Assembly: GCF_013410875.1 (NCBI RefSeq) | Contig: NZ_JACCCU010000001.1 | Location: 1-64,000, forward strand | Length of the DNA: 64,000 nucleotides | From: Tunturiibacter empetritectus | Lineage (GTDB): Bacteria > Acidobacteriota > Terriglobia > Terriglobales > Acidobacteriaceae | Reading direction: 5' to 3' | Position numbers and translations under genes: made by a program | Shown here: positions 8,047-19,347 of the stretch, piece by piece | Numbering within the stretch: the first letter of the stretch is position 1 | Layout of the letters: every line of letters begins with the position of its first letter | Notes under the pieces: generated by a model | The model's database searches: none | Seen by the model: only the letters and a program-made list of their open reading frames with translations | What the model was told of the DNA's origin: nothing

Positions 8047-9297
8047 CTAGTTGAAAGATTTGGTGAGGGTGGCGACGGAGATGTGGGGCCAGCCAAGGAT
8101 GACCGGTGATGTGCCTGGAGGAGGAGGGGGTGCGAGGAGAACTCCGAAGTTGAGAACGACCATCTGAGCGTATTGCAGCTGCATGAAGGTTGCCCGGTGG
8201 TGGTGTTTAACCTTCTCGATCCAGAAGGTGGCATAGACGGTGGCAGTGTCGGCGTTGGGGCCTTTAGGTCCGGTGGGCTCCCCGCCTTCGAGGAAGAGGA
8301 TGTTTTCGATCCCGCCGGCGGCGTTGACCATATTGGCACTGACAGTTGGGCTGGCGGGCTTATTGGGTACGGTGAGAAACTGAATGTTGGCCTGGGTAGC
8401 GATGTTGAGGACCACACCTTCGAAGGTGTGACCCTGGTGGATCTGCTTTTCGATATGGGTTTGAAGGAGAATGATGGGATCGTTGATGACTTTCTGGATT
8501 GGAACGCCGTCGATTTTGGAGTTGGCCGTCCATGGGCAGTCGGGAGGGTTGGTGTTGTAGGGGGTGCGGGGGTTCTTGATGCCTTCGGGGATGGTGATGT
8601 CGTACTGGGTGAAGGGGGGAACGGGGCCGATGGGGGGCGGGACGTTGGCGGCTGTGTCCTTCTCGTTGGAGCCGGCGGCGTTGATGGCGGGGGCGGGAGC
8701 GATGGGGAAGGGAGTGCTGTTGAAGGAGGGAAATCGGGAGAAGGCATAGGGTTGGCCAGCGAGGGGTAGAGTGGGATTGCCGTTGAAACGCTCGGCGATT
8801 CCTTGCGCGAGCAGAGCGTTACCGTGGGGAATAGAGCCCATGCGGGCGATGATCTGGGTTTCGATGGGTGTGGTTTCGGTTGGGTAAGAGGTGGGCGGCT
8901 GCGTGATCCAGATGCCGGGCTCGATGTGCATGGCTCCGCCGGTGCAGGAGTCGGCGATTTTTTGCAGGTAGGTGAGGCCATGGAGCGTGATGTCCGGCTG
9001 ACCGAAACCCCGGTTGGGGATGGGAGAGCCGATGGGCGTGACGGTGAGAATTTCGGTGGTGGTGTTGAGTTGGAGGTAGAGGTTGGCCTTGCCTTCCTGG
9101 TCAGGCCGCGCAATGAGGTTGAAGCCGGAACCGCAGCCCTGCCAGGTTCCGGCGAGGTCGGCCAGTAGGCCAAGATCAGCGAGAACGTTCTCGTTGTTGG
9201 GGCTGATGCGGATGGTGGGAACGCGCAAGCCTGCCTCGGCGATATTGCGTTCAGAAGGTGGAATTGGGCATTGTTTTTCGCGATTTTCTTCGGGCAT
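8047..9297 (-). CDS. Hypothetical protein with GTWxGxG motif (possible heme- or lipid-binding barrel)
   Basis: A 416-residue protein of mostly beta character without a clear signal peptide. Near residue 50 it carries LAGTWQGCGSGFNLI. A GTWxGxGxG motif opens the beta-barrel of nitrobindin-like heme proteins and lipocalin-like folds, which is the only basis for suggesting ligand binding. I could not identify the heme-ligating histidine. The remaining 350 residues, rich in Pro, Thr and Asn, match no family I know. It is upstream of pheS on the same strand, separated by a stem-loop. Confidence 0.5.
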   Translation of the reverse strand: MPEENREKQCPIPPSERNIAEAGLRVPTIRISPNNENVLADLGLLADLAGTWQGCGSGFNLIARPDQEGKANLYLQLNTTTEILTVTPIGSPIPNRGFGQPDITLHGLTYLQKIADSCTGGAMHIEPGIWITQPPTSYPTETTPIETQIIARMGSIPHGNALLAQGIAERFNGNPTLPLAGQPYAFSRFPSFNSTPFPIAPAPAINAAGSNEKDTAANVPPPIGPVPPFTQYDITIPEGIKNPRTPYNTNPPDCPWTANSKIDGVPIQKVINDPIILLQTHIEKQIHQGHTFEGVVLNIATQANIQFLTVPNKPASPTVSANMVNAAGGIENILFLEGGEPTGPKGPNADTATVYATFWIEKVKHHHRATFMQLQYAQMVVLNFGVLLAPPPPPGTSPVILGWPHISVATLTKSFN

Positions 9298-9685
9298 GAC
9301 AGTCGATTCCTTCCTTGGTTGAGATGCGGAGGGACAAGTGCGCCGTGGGACGCGTTAGCCGAGCGATAAAAGGGTCTTGGAAGGGGCCCGGGCCGGGAGA
9401 GATTTATTCAGCGGAAGCAGTATGGACTGAGCGTATCCGCGATACGGGAGGCCGACGGGAGATTACCCGGGAGCATACTCCGGCCAGAGCGGGATGCCAA
9501 GTGAATTCTGTGAGGCTGGAGGAGGGTGCCGGAGGTGGATGTGTGACGTGATCTGCTTGGCATGACTGTGACGTCTAGCGGATTCGTTCGACCACGTCGG
9601 TCGCGATAGAGCGGCTATCGGCTCCGCTTTGGGTGACAACTTCAATTCGGATTAGACATCTATCCGGAGCGGATGTGTCGATGCG
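9298..9685. other. Intergenic stretch, no gene supported
   Basis: About 390 bp between two minus-strand genes. Short frames on the plus strand here (for example 9315-9551) have no recognisable product and no convincing ribosome site. The region should include the promoter of the 8047-9297 gene. I see no strong structure. Confidence 0.4.
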
Positions 9686-11179
9686 CTAGAGGGCGGAGAG
9701 GACGATGAGGGCTACGAGGAGGCCCATGAAGAGGCTGCGGCGGTCGGTGATGGCGTAGACGACGGGGTCTTCGTTGAGCTGGCCGCGAGAGGCCAAGAGC
9801 CAGAGGCGCATGATCCAAAGGATAAGGACGGGAACGAGAAGCCAGAGTCGCCGGGTGTGGTGGTAGAGCTGGGCCGCTTCGAGGGTCGAGATGTAGAGGG
9901 TGAGGACGACGACGGAGGCGAAGCCGCTAGCGGAGCCGAAGCTGCGAAGTTGCTCGATGTCAGAGACGTGGTAGCCGCGGCCTCCGATGGTGGAGCCGCC
10001 GCGCTCACTGAGGTTTTCAAGCTCGGCGAAGCGTTTGACCAGAGCGAGCGAGAGAAAGAAGAAGATGCTGAAGCTGCCGAGCCAGGTGGATACGGGCACG
10101 CCCGAGGCAGCGGATCCGGCGATGATGCGAATGGTGTAGAGGCCGGAGAGGACGATAACGTCGACCAGGACGGAGCGCTTGAGACGCAGCGAATAGGCGA
10201 GTGTCGTAACGAGGTAGATGCCAAGCCACTCAAGGAAGTAATGCGGCTTGATGAGGGAGACGAGTTGAGGCGACAGGGCGGTGATGACGCGGGGCACTGA
10301 CAGCGCCAGAACGAGAGAGGCGGCCAGCAAGAGGACGACAACGAAGACGCCGGAGAGGGCGGAGAGGTCGCCCGAGGCGAAGGGGCGGCGGCGCTTGCGC
10401 GGGTGCTGGCGGTCGGCTTCGAGGTCGAGCAGGTCGTTGACGATGTAGGTGGCGGAGGCGCAGAGGCCGAAGCTGAGAAAGGCGACTGCTGCTGCTGCGA
10501 CGAGACCGGGTGCCCAGGCGTGGGCGAGGAGGAGGGGGAGGAAGATGAGGACGTTTTTCGCCCATTGGTGGAGGCGGATGGCTTTGGGCCACGCTTTGAG
10601 GGGGGAGACGGTCTCGTCGAAGGTGCGGGCGGGGGTAACGCGGGCTTTGCGGAGCGCGGCGCGGAGGGCGGGGGTGGGGTTGGCGACCATGGGCTCCCTG
10701 CAGCTTTCGAGCAAGGGGAGATCGGGCATGGCGTTGCCGATGTAGGTGAAGTTGTCGCCGAATTGGGAGCGGAAGGCGGCGAGCTTGTTTTTGCCGGCAA
10801 GGTTGAGCTGACCGTCGGAGGCGAGGACGCCGGTGAAGAGGCCGAGGTGGTCTGCGACGCGGCGAGCGGTGTCGGCGTCGGCTGCGGTGGCGAGGTAGAT
10901 GGGGCGGCCGGTGGCGTGCTGCTGCTGAAGATATTGAAGGAGTTCGCGGTTGTAGGGGAGGTGGGCGACGTCGAGCTGGACGGTGGCGGCGAGGTGGCGC
11001 TTGAGAGCAGCTTTGCCCTGGAGGAGCCAGGAGGGGATTTTAAGGAGTGCAGCCGGATGGTGGCGGGCGACGGCGAGTGCGGAGTCGTGCAAGGTGTCGG
11101 ACTTGACGAGGGTACCGTCGAGGTCGACACAGAGGATGGGGAGCGCGGCGGTGTCGATTTGTGAGGCCGTGAGAGACAA
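9686..11179 (-). CDS. HAD hydrolase / UbiA-type prenyltransferase fusion
   Basis: A 497-residue two-part protein. Residues 1-190 form a HAD-like phosphatase domain: DLDGTLVKSD gives the nucleophile Asp, and the Lys and final acidic motif lie near GKNKLAAF and YIGNAMPDLPLL. Residues 210-497 are a polytopic UbiA prenyltransferase with the prenyl-diphosphate motif NDLLDLEADRQHPRKRRRP and about eight helices. Known relatives include decaprenyl-phosphate phosphoribosyltransferase, which attaches phosphoribose to a polyprenyl phosphate. A HAD domain could then remove the 5-phosphate. That reaction is an inference. The site is the inner membrane. No pathway partners are adjacent. Confidence 0.8.
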   Translation of the reverse strand: MSLTASQIDTAALPILCVDLDGTLVKSDTLHDSALAVARHHPAALLKIPSWLLQGKAALKRHLAATVQLDVAHLPYNRELLQYLQQQHATGRPIYLATAADADTARRVADHLGLFTGVLASDGQLNLAGKNKLAAFRSQFGDNFTYIGNAMPDLPLLESCREPMVANPTPALRAALRKARVTPARTFDETVSPLKAWPKAIRLHQWAKNVLIFLPLLLAHAWAPGLVAAAAVAFLSFGLCASATYIVNDLLDLEADRQHPRKRRRPFASGDLSALSGVFVVVLLLAASLVLALSVPRVITALSPQLVSLIKPHYFLEWLGIYLVTTLAYSLRLKRSVLVDVIVLSGLYTIRIIAGSAASGVPVSTWLGSFSIFFFLSLALVKRFAELENLSERGGSTIGGRGYHVSDIEQLRSFGSASGFASVVVLTLYISTLEAAQLYHHTRRLWLLVPVLILWIMRLWLLASRGQLNEDPVVYAITDRRSLFMGLLVALIVLSAL

Positions 11180-11410
11180 AAGTGTCCTTTCTTCCGTCTA
11201 ACCAACAATAACTTCCCTGCGTCTAAGAATAATTGTCCTGCGTCTAACAAAAATCGGAACGAATATGACGGGCGTTTCGTAGATTCAGCATTGCCTGACG
11301 CAGGAGATGCGTCTGAGCGACCAACGTCATTATCGTTTATTCTTAGATATCTGGCACACCTATCATTTTGTTCGTGCAGTGAATTTTTCTGAGAGAGCTT
11401 GAGAGACTCC

Positions 11411-12796
11411 ATGCCGTCAACGCAGATGAACGAGAAAGAACGAGTAGACGGGGCAGCGGCAGCGGAGTCGCAGAAGAACCTGCGAGAGAGCGAGCCGTTG
11501 GTAGAGGGGCCGAAGGGATCGCCGGCGCGGAAGTGGATTGTGGTGCTGGTGATTCTGGCCGTGGTGGGGGCGGCGGTATGGAAGATCCGCCGGAACACGG
11601 CAGAACAGACCGGCGTCCAGATGATGATGGCGGCGCAGGCGGATAGGCCGACGCCAGTGCAGGTGTCTTCGGTGCAACAGAAGACGATGCCGATTTTCCT
11701 TACCGCTCTGGGAACCGTTACGGCATACAACACGGTGACGATCAAGTCGCGTGTGGATGGGCAGTTAATGCAGGTGCCGGTTCGCGAAGGGCAGGCGGTG
11801 CGGCAGGGACAGGTGCTGGCGGAGATCGATCCGAAACCTTACCAGGCGGCGCTGGAGCAGGCGCAGGGGCAGTTGGTGAAGGACCAGGCGAATGCGGTGA
11901 ATGCTCGCGCGGAGGCGGCGCGGTATGAGGCGCTGCTGTCGGCTGGCGTGGTTTCGAAGGAGAGCCAGCAGGCACAGGCTTCGACGGCGGGGCAGGCGGA
12001 GGGTTCGATTGCCTCAGACCGCGCGGCGATTGAAGCGGCGAAGGTGAACCTGGGGTATACGAAGATTTTTTCGCCGATCAATGGGGTGGTTGGGCTGCGG
12101 CAGGTGGATGCCGGAAATATTGTGCATGCAGCGGATACAAATGGACTGCTGGTGGTGACGCAGCTGCAGCCGATCGCTGTAATCTTTACGTTGCCGGAGG
12201 ATCAGCTGCCGGAGGTGTTGAAGAAGTCGCGGGCGGGCGACAAGCTGGTGGTGGAGGCGTATGACCGGGCTGCTGCGACTCACCTGGCGAGCGGAAGTTT
12301 GCTGACGGTCGATAACCAGATTGATACGACGACGGGGACAGTGAAGGCCAAGGCTGTCTTCGAGAATAAGGATGGGGCGCTGTTTCCGAATCAGTTTGTG
12401 AATGTGCGGTTGATCCTGCAAGAGAAGAGGAATGCGGTGGTGATTCCGGCTTCGGCGCTGCAGACGGGGACGCAGGGGAACTTCGTCTACCTGCTGAAGC
12501 AGGGGCAGCCGCCGGCTGATCCGCTGGCGAAGAAGGATGCGGATGGGCCGGTGATCGAGCTGCCAGAGAACAAGACGAACTACTACGTGATGGCGCAGAC
12601 GGTGAATGTGGAGCTGACTGAGGGGACGCAGGTGATCCTGAGCGGCGGAGTGAAGCCGGGAGACCAGATTGTGGTGGATGGGCAGGAGAAGTTGAAGAAC
12701 GGAAGCAAGGTATTTCCGAGGACGGCTCCGGTTAAAGCTGGAGATGGAACAACTGCTGAGTTGGGTATGACAAGCACCACGGGGCAGCCCTCGTGA
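11411..12796 (+). CDS. RND efflux periplasmic adaptor (MdtA/AcrA-like)
   Basis: A 461-residue membrane-fusion protein. A cytoplasmic N-terminus (1-40) is followed by one membrane anchor ([17 protein letters not shown], about 40-58), a lipoyl half-motif ([29 protein letters not shown]), a coiled-coil hairpin (about 145-200), the second lipoyl half ([20 protein letters not shown]) and a beta-barrel. It links the inner-membrane pump to an outer-membrane channel. The stop overlaps the start of the first permease (GTGA), so the pair is translationally coupled. No TolC-like gene is present in this operon, so the outer-membrane partner must be encoded elsewhere. Confidence 0.9.
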   Translation: MPSTQMNEKERVDGAAAAESQKNLRESEPLVEGPKGSPARKWIVVLVILAVVGAAVWKIRRNTAEQTGVQMMMAAQADRPTPVQVSSVQQKTMPIFLTALGTVTAYNTVTIKSRVDGQLMQVPVREGQAVRQGQVLAEIDPKPYQAALEQAQGQLVKDQANAVNARAEAARYEALLSAGVVSKESQQAQASTAGQAEGSIASDRAAIEAAKVNLGYTKIFSPINGVVGLRQVDAGNIVHAADTNGLLVVTQLQPIAVIFTLPEDQLPEVLKKSRAGDKLVVEAYDRAAATHLASGSLLTVDNQIDTTTGTVKAKAVFENKDGALFPNQFVNVRLILQEKRNAVVIPASALQTGTQGNFVYLLKQGQPPADPLAKKDADGPVIELPENKTNYYVMAQTVNVELTEGTQVILSGGVKPGDQIVVDGQEKLKNGSKVFPRTAPVKAGDGTTAELGMTSTTGQPS

Positions 12797-15700
12797 GTCC
12801 TTCGAAGCCGTTTATTCTTCGGCCGGTGGCCACCTCGCTATTGATGGTGGCCATTTTGCTTGCGGGGTTTGTCGCGTATGAGCAACTGCCGGTGTCGGCG
12901 CTGCCGCAGGTGGACTATCCGACGATCCAGGTGCAGACGTTTTATCCGGGGGCGAGCCCGGAGGTGATGGCGTCGTCGGTGACGGCTCCGCTGGAGCGGC
13001 AGTTTGGGCAGATACCGGGGCTGAGTCAGATGACTTCGTCGAGCTCTGGCGGCGGCAGTGTAATTACGCTGCAGTTCGATCTGTCGGAGTCGATCGATAT
13101 TGCGCAGCAGGATGTGCAGGCGGCGATCAATGCGGCGTTCAGCTATCTGCCGAAGGACCTGCCGAATCCTCCGGTGTACAGCAAGGTGAATCCTGCTGAT
13201 GCACCTATTATGACGCTGGCGCTGACCAGCGATACGCTGCCGCTGGCGAAGGTGGAGGACCTGGCGGATACGGTGATCGCGCAGAAGATCTCGCAGCTTT
13301 CGGGCGTGGGGCTGGTGTCGATCAATGGTGGGCAGAAGCCAGCGGTGCGGATTCAGGCGAATCCAACGGCTTTGGCTAATTATGGACTTAGCCTTGAGGA
13401 TATTCGCGCGGCGATCGGAACGACAAATGTGGATCAGGCGAAGGGAAACCTGAATGGGGCGAGCCAATCGTACACGATCGGTGCGAATGATCAGCTGCCT
13501 TCGAGTGATGCTTATAACAAGGTAATTGTTGCTTACCGGAATGGATCTCCGGTGAGGCTGTCGGATGTGGCGAATGCGGTGGACAGCGCGGAGAACCTGT
13601 TTCAGGCAGCGTGGATGGGGACCGCGGCGCAGGCTGGTGCGGGCGGCCAGCACGCGCGCGATGCGGTGTTGAAGCCAGCGGTGATTGTGAACATCCAGCG
13701 GCAGCCGGGGGCGAACATCATCGGCGTGGTGGATGAGGTGCAGAAGATTCTGCCGCAGCTGCGGTCGACGATGCCGGCGACGGTTCAACTGCAGGTGCTG
13801 ACGGATCGGACGAATACGATTCGGGCTTCGGTGAAGGATGTGCAGTTTTCGCTAGTGCTGACGATCGGGCTGGTCGTGATGGTGATCTTCCTGTTCCTGC
13901 GGTCGATTGCTGCGACGATTATTCCTTCGGTCGCGGTGCCGCTGTCGATTGTGGGGACGTTTGGGGTGATGTACCTGCTCGGGTACAGCCTGAATAACCT
14001 CTCGCTGATGGCGTTGACGATCTCTACCGGATTTGTGGTGGATGACGCGATTGTGATGATCGAGAACATTGCGCGGTTTCTGGAGCAGGGTGACTCGCCG
14101 CTGGAGGCTGCGCTTAAGGGTTCGGAACAGATTGGGTTCACGATTGTCTCGCTGACGGTGAGCTTGATTGCGGTGCTGATTCCGCTGCTTTTCATGGGCG
14201 ATATTGTGGGTCGGCTGTTCCGCGAGTTTGCTGTAACGCTGGCGGTTACAATTTTGGTCTCGGCGCTGGTTTCTCTGACGTTAACGCCAATGATGGCGGC
14301 GAAGCTGCTGCGGCATACGCCGGAGAGCGAGCAGAATGCGTTCTACAAGAAGAGCGAAGAGTTCTTCGAGTATGTGATTGCGAAGTATGCGGTGGGTGTG
14401 CGGTTTGTGCTGCGGCATCAGACAGCCACGCTGCTGGTGACGCTGGCTACGTTTGCACTGACGGTGTATCTGTTTTTGATTGTGCCGAAGGGGTTCTTCC
14501 CGGTGCAGGATACGGGCGTGCTGCTGGGGATTACGGAGGCTCCGCAGACGATCAGCTTCAACGCGATGAGCTCGCGGCAACAGGCGTTGGCTAGAATCAT
14601 TCTGCAGGATAAAGATGTTGAGAGTGTTTCCTCGTTCATTGGAATCGACGGGACCAACTCAACGTTGAACAGCGGGCGCATTCAGATCAACTTGAAGGAT
14701 CGGGAGCAGAGGAGTTCCACCGCGCTCGAGGTGATTCAGCGGCTGGAGCCGAAGGTAGCAACGGTGGATGGGATTCAGTGCTTTCTGCAGCCACTGCAGG
14801 ACCTGACGGTGGAAGATCGCGTGAGCCGCACGCAGTATCAATACTCGTTGGAAGATGCGAATACTGAGGAGTTGGCGATGTGGACGGGCAGGTTGGTCGC
14901 GAAGCTCAACCAGATTCCGATTCTGAGCGACGTGGCGAGCGATGAGCAGATGAGCGGGCTTGAGGCGCAGCTGGTGATCGATCGCGATACGGCTTCTCGG
15001 CTGGGAATTACGCCGCAGAATATCGACGACACGCTGGATGATGCATTTGCGCAGCGGCAGGTTTCGACGATCTTTACGCAGCAGAATCAGTATCACGTGG
15101 TGCTGGAGGTGGCTCCGAAGTACCAGCGAAATCCGGCGGCGCTCGACAACATTTATGTGAAGAGTTCGAACGGAACGCAAGTGCCGCTGTCGACGTTTAC
15201 GCACTTTGAAGAGAAGCCCACGGCGCTTGTGATCAATCACCAGGGACAGTTCCCGGCTGTGACGATCTCGTTTAATTTGGCGCCGGGCAAGTCTATCGGC
15301 GACGCAGTGGATGCGGTGAATAAGGCCCAGGCGGAGCTGAATATGCCACCGAGCGTTAAGGGTGAGTTCCAGGGTTCGGCGAAGGCTTTTGAGTCTTCGA
15401 TTGCGAATGAGCCAATTCTGATCCTGGCAGCGCTGATCGTGGTTTATATCGTGCTCGGTGTTTTGTATGAGAGCTATATCCATCCGATTACGATTCTTTC
15501 AACGCTGCCGTCGGCTGGAGTTGGCGCGATTCTGGCGCTGCTGCTGTTCCATGTGGACTTGAGTGTGATTGCGCTGATCGGCATCATTCTGCTGATCGGG
15601 ATCGTGAAGAAGAACGCGATTATGATGATCGACTTTGCGCTGGAGGCTGAGCGCGAACAGGGGATGACGCCGACGGAGGCGATCTATCAGGCTTGTCTGC

Positions 15701-15960
15701 TGCGGTTTCGGCCGATCATGATGACGACGATGGCGGCACTGCTTGGCGGTTTGCCGCTGGCGCTTGGAACGGGCACGGGTAGTGAGTTGAGGCGGCCGCT
15801 GGGGATCACGATTGTTGGCGGACTGATTGTGTCACAGGTGTTGACGCTGTTTACGACGCCGGTGGTTTATCTGTTCTTCGACCGGATCGCGCGCAGGTCG
15901 AGGCGGGCTCAAGGTTCCAAGGATGTGGAGTTGCACGCGCACGCGATGTCAGCTGATTGA
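12793..15960 (+). CDS. RND multidrug efflux permease, MdtB-like
   Basis: A 1055-residue HAE1-type RND pump: twelve helices in two halves with large periplasmic loops after helices 1 and 7. It opens with [20 protein letters not shown]. The proton-relay region [11 protein letters not shown] in helix 4 shows the conserved acidic pair. A second conserved block [20 protein letters not shown] marks helix 10. It exports toxic compounds with proton uptake. The start is a GTG overlapping the adaptor's stop codon, and the second permease follows after 19 bp. Two different permeases in one operon mirror the mdtABC arrangement, in which MdtB and MdtC form a mixed trimer. Confidence 0.93.
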   Translation: MSPSKPFILRPVATSLLMVAILLAGFVAYEQLPVSALPQVDYPTIQVQTFYPGASPEVMASSVTAPLERQFGQIPGLSQMTSSSSGGGSVITLQFDLSESIDIAQQDVQAAINAAFSYLPKDLPNPPVYSKVNPADAPIMTLALTSDTLPLAKVEDLADTVIAQKISQLSGVGLVSINGGQKPAVRIQANPTALANYGLSLEDIRAAIGTTNVDQAKGNLNGASQSYTIGANDQLPSSDAYNKVIVAYRNGSPVRLSDVANAVDSAENLFQAAWMGTAAQAGAGGQHARDAVLKPAVIVNIQRQPGANIIGVVDEVQKILPQLRSTMPATVQLQVLTDRTNTIRASVKDVQFSLVLTIGLVVMVIFLFLRSIAATIIPSVAVPLSIVGTFGVMYLLGYSLNNLSLMALTISTGFVVDDAIVMIENIARFLEQGDSPLEAALKGSEQIGFTIVSLTVSLIAVLIPLLFMGDIVGRLFREFAVTLAVTILVSALVSLTLTPMMAAKLLRHTPESEQNAFYKKSEEFFEYVIAKYAVGVRFVLRHQTATLLVTLATFALTVYLFLIVPKGFFPVQDTGVLLGITEAPQTISFNAMSSRQQALARIILQDKDVESVSSFIGIDGTNSTLNSGRIQINLKDREQRSSTALEVIQRLEPKVATVDGIQCFLQPLQDLTVEDRVSRTQYQYSLEDANTEELAMWTGRLVAKLNQIPILSDVASDEQMSGLEAQLVIDRDTASRLGITPQNIDDTLDDAFAQRQVSTIFTQQNQYHVVLEVAPKYQRNPAALDNIYVKSSNGTQVPLSTFTHFEEKPTALVINHQGQFPAVTISFNLAPGKSIGDAVDAVNKAQAELNMPPSVKGEFQGSAKAFESSIANEPILILAALIVVYIVLGVLYESYIHPITILSTLPSAGVGAILALLLFHVDLSVIALIGIILLIGIVKKNAIMMIDFALEAEREQGMTPTEAIYQACLLRFRPIMMTTMAALLGGLPLALGTGTGSELRRPLGITIVGGLIVSQVLTLFTTPVVYLFFDRIARRSRRAQGSKDVELHAHAMSAD

Positions 15961-15979
15961 TGGTTAAGGATTAAGAATT

Positions 15980-18900
15980 ATGCATTTTTCAGCACCATTT
16001 ATTCGGCGGCCGGTAGCGACGTTTCTGTTGTCGCTGGCGGTGATTCTGGCGGGTGCGGTGGCCTATACGCTGCTACCCGTGGCCAGTCTGCCGCAGGTGG
16101 AGTTTCCGGTGATCTCGGTAGGTGCGAATTTGCCGGGTGCCGATCCGGAGACGATGGCCTCGTCTGTGGCGACGCCGCTGGAGCGGCAGTTCTCGAAGAT
16201 TGCCGGCGTCAACGAGATGACGTCCTATTCTTCAACCGGCGTGGTGGGGATTACGCTGCAGTTTGATCTGACGCGCGATGTGAATGGAGCGGCGCGGGAT
16301 GTGCAGGCGGCGATCAATGCAGCGCGGAGTCAACTGCCTGCGAATCTGCCAAGTAATCCTGGGTACTACAAGGTGAATCCGGCGGACTCGCCGATCATGA
16401 TTATCGCGTTGACCTCTGACACGATGAATGTGCCGCAGCTGTATGACGCTTGCGACAGTATTCTGGCACAGAAGATCGCGCAGATCCCGGGTGTGGGGCA
16501 GACGTTCTGCGGAGGAAGCGCAAAGCCTTCGGTGCGGATCGAGGCGAACCCGATGCAGCTGGCGCACTATGGTGTGGGGCTGGAGGCGTTGCGGGCGGCG
16601 ATCGGCACAGTGAATGTGAATCAGCCGAAGGGATATCTGCAGGATGACACGCGGCGGTGGAGTGTCAGTGCGACGGATCAGTTGTTTGGCGCGGCGGCGT
16701 ATGCTCCGTTGATTATTGCGACGGACAAAGGGCCGGTGAGTTCTGCGGCTGCGAGTTCGGGGCTGCCGGCTTCGGTGGCGAGCGCGTTGACGAGCAATCC
16801 GCAGGCGGTTGGTGGAAGTGCGGGTTCGAGTGGCGGCGGGACTGCTGCAAACGCGCCCGTGGCGAACAGTTCGACTGCGGCTGTTGCTGCACCTGTCGTT
16901 GCGAGTACCGGGATGGGTGCCGGGCCTGGAACGGCGCATGGTGTGGTAAGGATTCAGGATGTAGCGAATGTCGTCAACAGCGTTGAGGATGTTCATGCCA
17001 CCGGCGTGTTCAATGGCAAGCCTGCGATTCTTGTGATCGTGTTCAAGACTTCGACGGCGAACGTGATTGAGACCGTGGATAACGTGAAGAAGATGCTGCC
17101 ATTGCTTGAGGCATCGATTCCACCGGCGATCTCGGTCCATGTGGCACTCGACCGGACAACGACGATTCGTGCTTCGGTGAAGGATGTAACGCGAACGCTA
17201 GTGATCTCGATCCTGCTGGTGATCCTGGTGGTGTTTCTGTTCCTACGGGAGGTGCGGTCGACTTTGATTCCGACGGTCGCGGTGCCTTTGAGCCTGCTGG
17301 GGACCTTCGCGGTGATGTATCTGCTGGGATATACGCTGGATAATCTTTCGCTGATGGCGCTAACGATCTCGACGGGGTTTGTGGTCGATGACGCGATTGT
17401 GGTGATCGAAAATATCAGCCGGCATCTTGAGGCCGGGATGACGCCGTTGCAAGCGGCGATGGTGGGTTCGAAGGAGATTGGATTTACGGTGGTGTCGATG
17501 AGCACGTCGCTGATTGCGGTGTTCATTCCGATTCTGCTGATGGGTGGGATTGTAGGGCGGCTGTTTCGTGAGTTTGCGGTGACGCTTTCGGTGGCGATTA
17601 TGGTATCGCTGGTGGTATCGCTGACGACTACGCCGATGTTGAGCGCGAAGTTTCTGGAGCCACATGGCAGGCGGGAGCATGGGTGGTTCTATCGTTCGGG
17701 TGAGCGGGCGCTGGCGTGGATGGCGGCGGAGTATGAGTTGGGGTTGCGCTGGGTGTTGAAGCATCAACGGCTAGTGCTGGTGATTACGGTGCTGACGTTT
17801 GTGCTGAATGTTTATCTGTACATCCTGGTACCCAAGGGATTCTTTCCGGAGCAGGATGCGGGGCGTATCGGTGGGCAGGTACAGGGGCAGCAGGATGTAT
17901 CGTTCGCGCAGATGAAGAAGAATGTGCTGGCGCTGGCGGCGATTGCGCAACAGGATCCAGGCGTTGAAGATGTTACGGCGTTTGCGGGTGGGCGCGGAAA
18001 TTCAAACGGCGGCTTCATGTTCATGTCGTTGAAGCCGGATGCGGAGCGCAAGAAGGCGGGAGACACGGCGCAGGTGATCGTGAACAGGTTGCGGCCCAAG
18101 GTCAGCAACTTGCCTGGCGTGATTATGTACCTGCAGGCGTTTCAGGATCTGCGGATTGGCGGACGGAATACGGCGACGGAGTATCAGTACACGCTGACTG
18201 GAGATAATCTGAAGGAGTTGAACGAGTGGGGTCCTAAGTTGCAAGCTGCAATGGATCAACTGCCGCAGATCAAAGACGTCGCTACGGATCAACAGGCGCT
18301 GGGATTACGTGGGCAGTTGGTGATCGACCGTGCGACAGCCAGCCGGTTGGGGGTGTCGCCGCTGACGATTGATTCCACGCTGTCGGATGCGTTTGCACAG
18401 ACCCAGGTTTCGACGACCTACATGCCGCTGAATCAGTATCACGTGGTGATGGAGGTTGCGCCGCAGTTCCAGGAAGATCCGGATGCGCTGAAGAGTATCT
18501 ATGTGAAGAGCACTACGGGGGCGATGGTACCGCTGTCGGCGGTGACGCACTTTGAAGCACAGAGAATTCCGCTGGCGGTGAATCATCAGGCGCAATCGCC
18601 GGCTACTACGTTGTCGTTCAATCTGGCTCCCGGGGCTTCGCTGAGTCAGGCGACGCAGGCGATTCAGCAGGCTCGCGTGGATATCGGGATGCCGTCGGCG
18701 ATTCATGGCGGATTTGCTGGTTCGGCACAGGCCTTCAAGGATTCGCTGAAGAGTGAGCCGTGGTTGATTTTGCTGGCTCTGGTCGCGGTCTATCTTGTGC
18801 TGGGGATCCTGTATGAGAGCTTCATTCATCCGCTGACGATTCTGTCGACATTGCCTTCGGCTGGGGTGGGCGCGATTGTGGCGCTGCTGCTGTTCAACGT

Positions 18901-19312
18901 GGATTTGAGTGTGATCGCGATGATCGGGATCATTCTGCTAATTGGGATTGTGAAGAAGAACGCGATCATGATGATCGACTTTGCGCTGGTGGCGGAGAGA
19001 CAGCATGGCAAGACGCCGCAGGAGGCGATCTTCGAGGCTTGTATGCTGCGGTTTCGGCCGATCATGATGACGACGATGGCGGCTCTGCTCGGAGGGCTGC
19101 CGCTGGCGTTGGGTCGCGGGACTGGCAGTGAGATGCGGAGACCGCTGGGGATCACGATTGTGGGTGGGTTGATTGTGTCGCAGGCGCTTACGCTGTTTAC
19201 TACGCCGGTGGTTTATCTGTTTTTCGATCGAGTGAGGGGCAGGTTTGCCCGGGCGGTGCGGGGGCGACGGGCTGGGCGGCGGCGGGTGGCTGAGGTTGTG
19301 GCTGGCGATTAG
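15980..19312 (+). CDS. RND multidrug efflux permease, MdtC-like, with low-complexity insert
   Basis: A 1110-residue second RND pump with the same framework ([51 protein letters not shown]). It is 55 residues longer than the first pump. Most of the excess is a Ser/Ala/Gly-rich stretch at about 255-315, in the first periplasmic domain just before VRIQDVANVV, where the partner has a short loop. Such an insert should be surface-exposed. The gene starts 19 bp after the MdtB-like gene. A hairpin downstream closes the operon. A mixed trimer with the first pump is likely from the known mdtABC precedent. Confidence 0.93.
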   Translation: MHFSAPFIRRPVATFLLSLAVILAGAVAYTLLPVASLPQVEFPVISVGANLPGADPETMASSVATPLERQFSKIAGVNEMTSYSSTGVVGITLQFDLTRDVNGAARDVQAAINAARSQLPANLPSNPGYYKVNPADSPIMIIALTSDTMNVPQLYDACDSILAQKIAQIPGVGQTFCGGSAKPSVRIEANPMQLAHYGVGLEALRAAIGTVNVNQPKGYLQDDTRRWSVSATDQLFGAAAYAPLIIATDKGPVSSAAASSGLPASVASALTSNPQAVGGSAGSSGGGTAANAPVANSSTAAVAAPVVASTGMGAGPGTAHGVVRIQDVANVVNSVEDVHATGVFNGKPAILVIVFKTSTANVIETVDNVKKMLPLLEASIPPAISVHVALDRTTTIRASVKDVTRTLVISILLVILVVFLFLREVRSTLIPTVAVPLSLLGTFAVMYLLGYTLDNLSLMALTISTGFVVDDAIVVIENISRHLEAGMTPLQAAMVGSKEIGFTVVSMSTSLIAVFIPILLMGGIVGRLFREFAVTLSVAIMVSLVVSLTTTPMLSAKFLEPHGRREHGWFYRSGERALAWMAAEYELGLRWVLKHQRLVLVITVLTFVLNVYLYILVPKGFFPEQDAGRIGGQVQGQQDVSFAQMKKNVLALAAIAQQDPGVEDVTAFAGGRGNSNGGFMFMSLKPDAERKKAGDTAQVIVNRLRPKVSNLPGVIMYLQAFQDLRIGGRNTATEYQYTLTGDNLKELNEWGPKLQAAMDQLPQIKDVATDQQALGLRGQLVIDRATASRLGVSPLTIDSTLSDAFAQTQVSTTYMPLNQYHVVMEVAPQFQEDPDALKSIYVKSTTGAMVPLSAVTHFEAQRIPLAVNHQAQSPATTLSFNLAPGASLSQATQAIQQARVDIGMPSAIHGGFAGSAQAFKDSLKSEPWLILLALVAVYLVLGILYESFIHPLTILSTLPSAGVGAIVALLLFNVDLSVIAMIGIILLIGIVKKNAIMMIDFALVAERQHGKTPQEAIFEACMLRFRPIMMTTMAALLGGLPLALGRGTGSEMRRPLGITIVGGLIVSQALTLFTTPVVYLFFDRVRGRFARAVRGRRAGRRRVAEVVAGD

Positions 19313-19347
19313 ATGGTTTGAGTCAACTGCTTGAGAAGCTAAAAACA

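Noticed and set aside
11195..11247. CGTCTAA repeated three times upstream of the RND operon
   Set aside because: Spacing is uneven (25 and 21 bp), the motif is short and the flanks do not match; it may be chance and is too weak to call an operator.
9712..11745. 677-codon open frame on the minus strand across the HAD-UbiA gene
   Set aside because: Composition almost all Ser, Pro, Thr and Ala, the signature of a shifted frame of a GC-rich gene; the HAD-UbiA frame has clear motifs.
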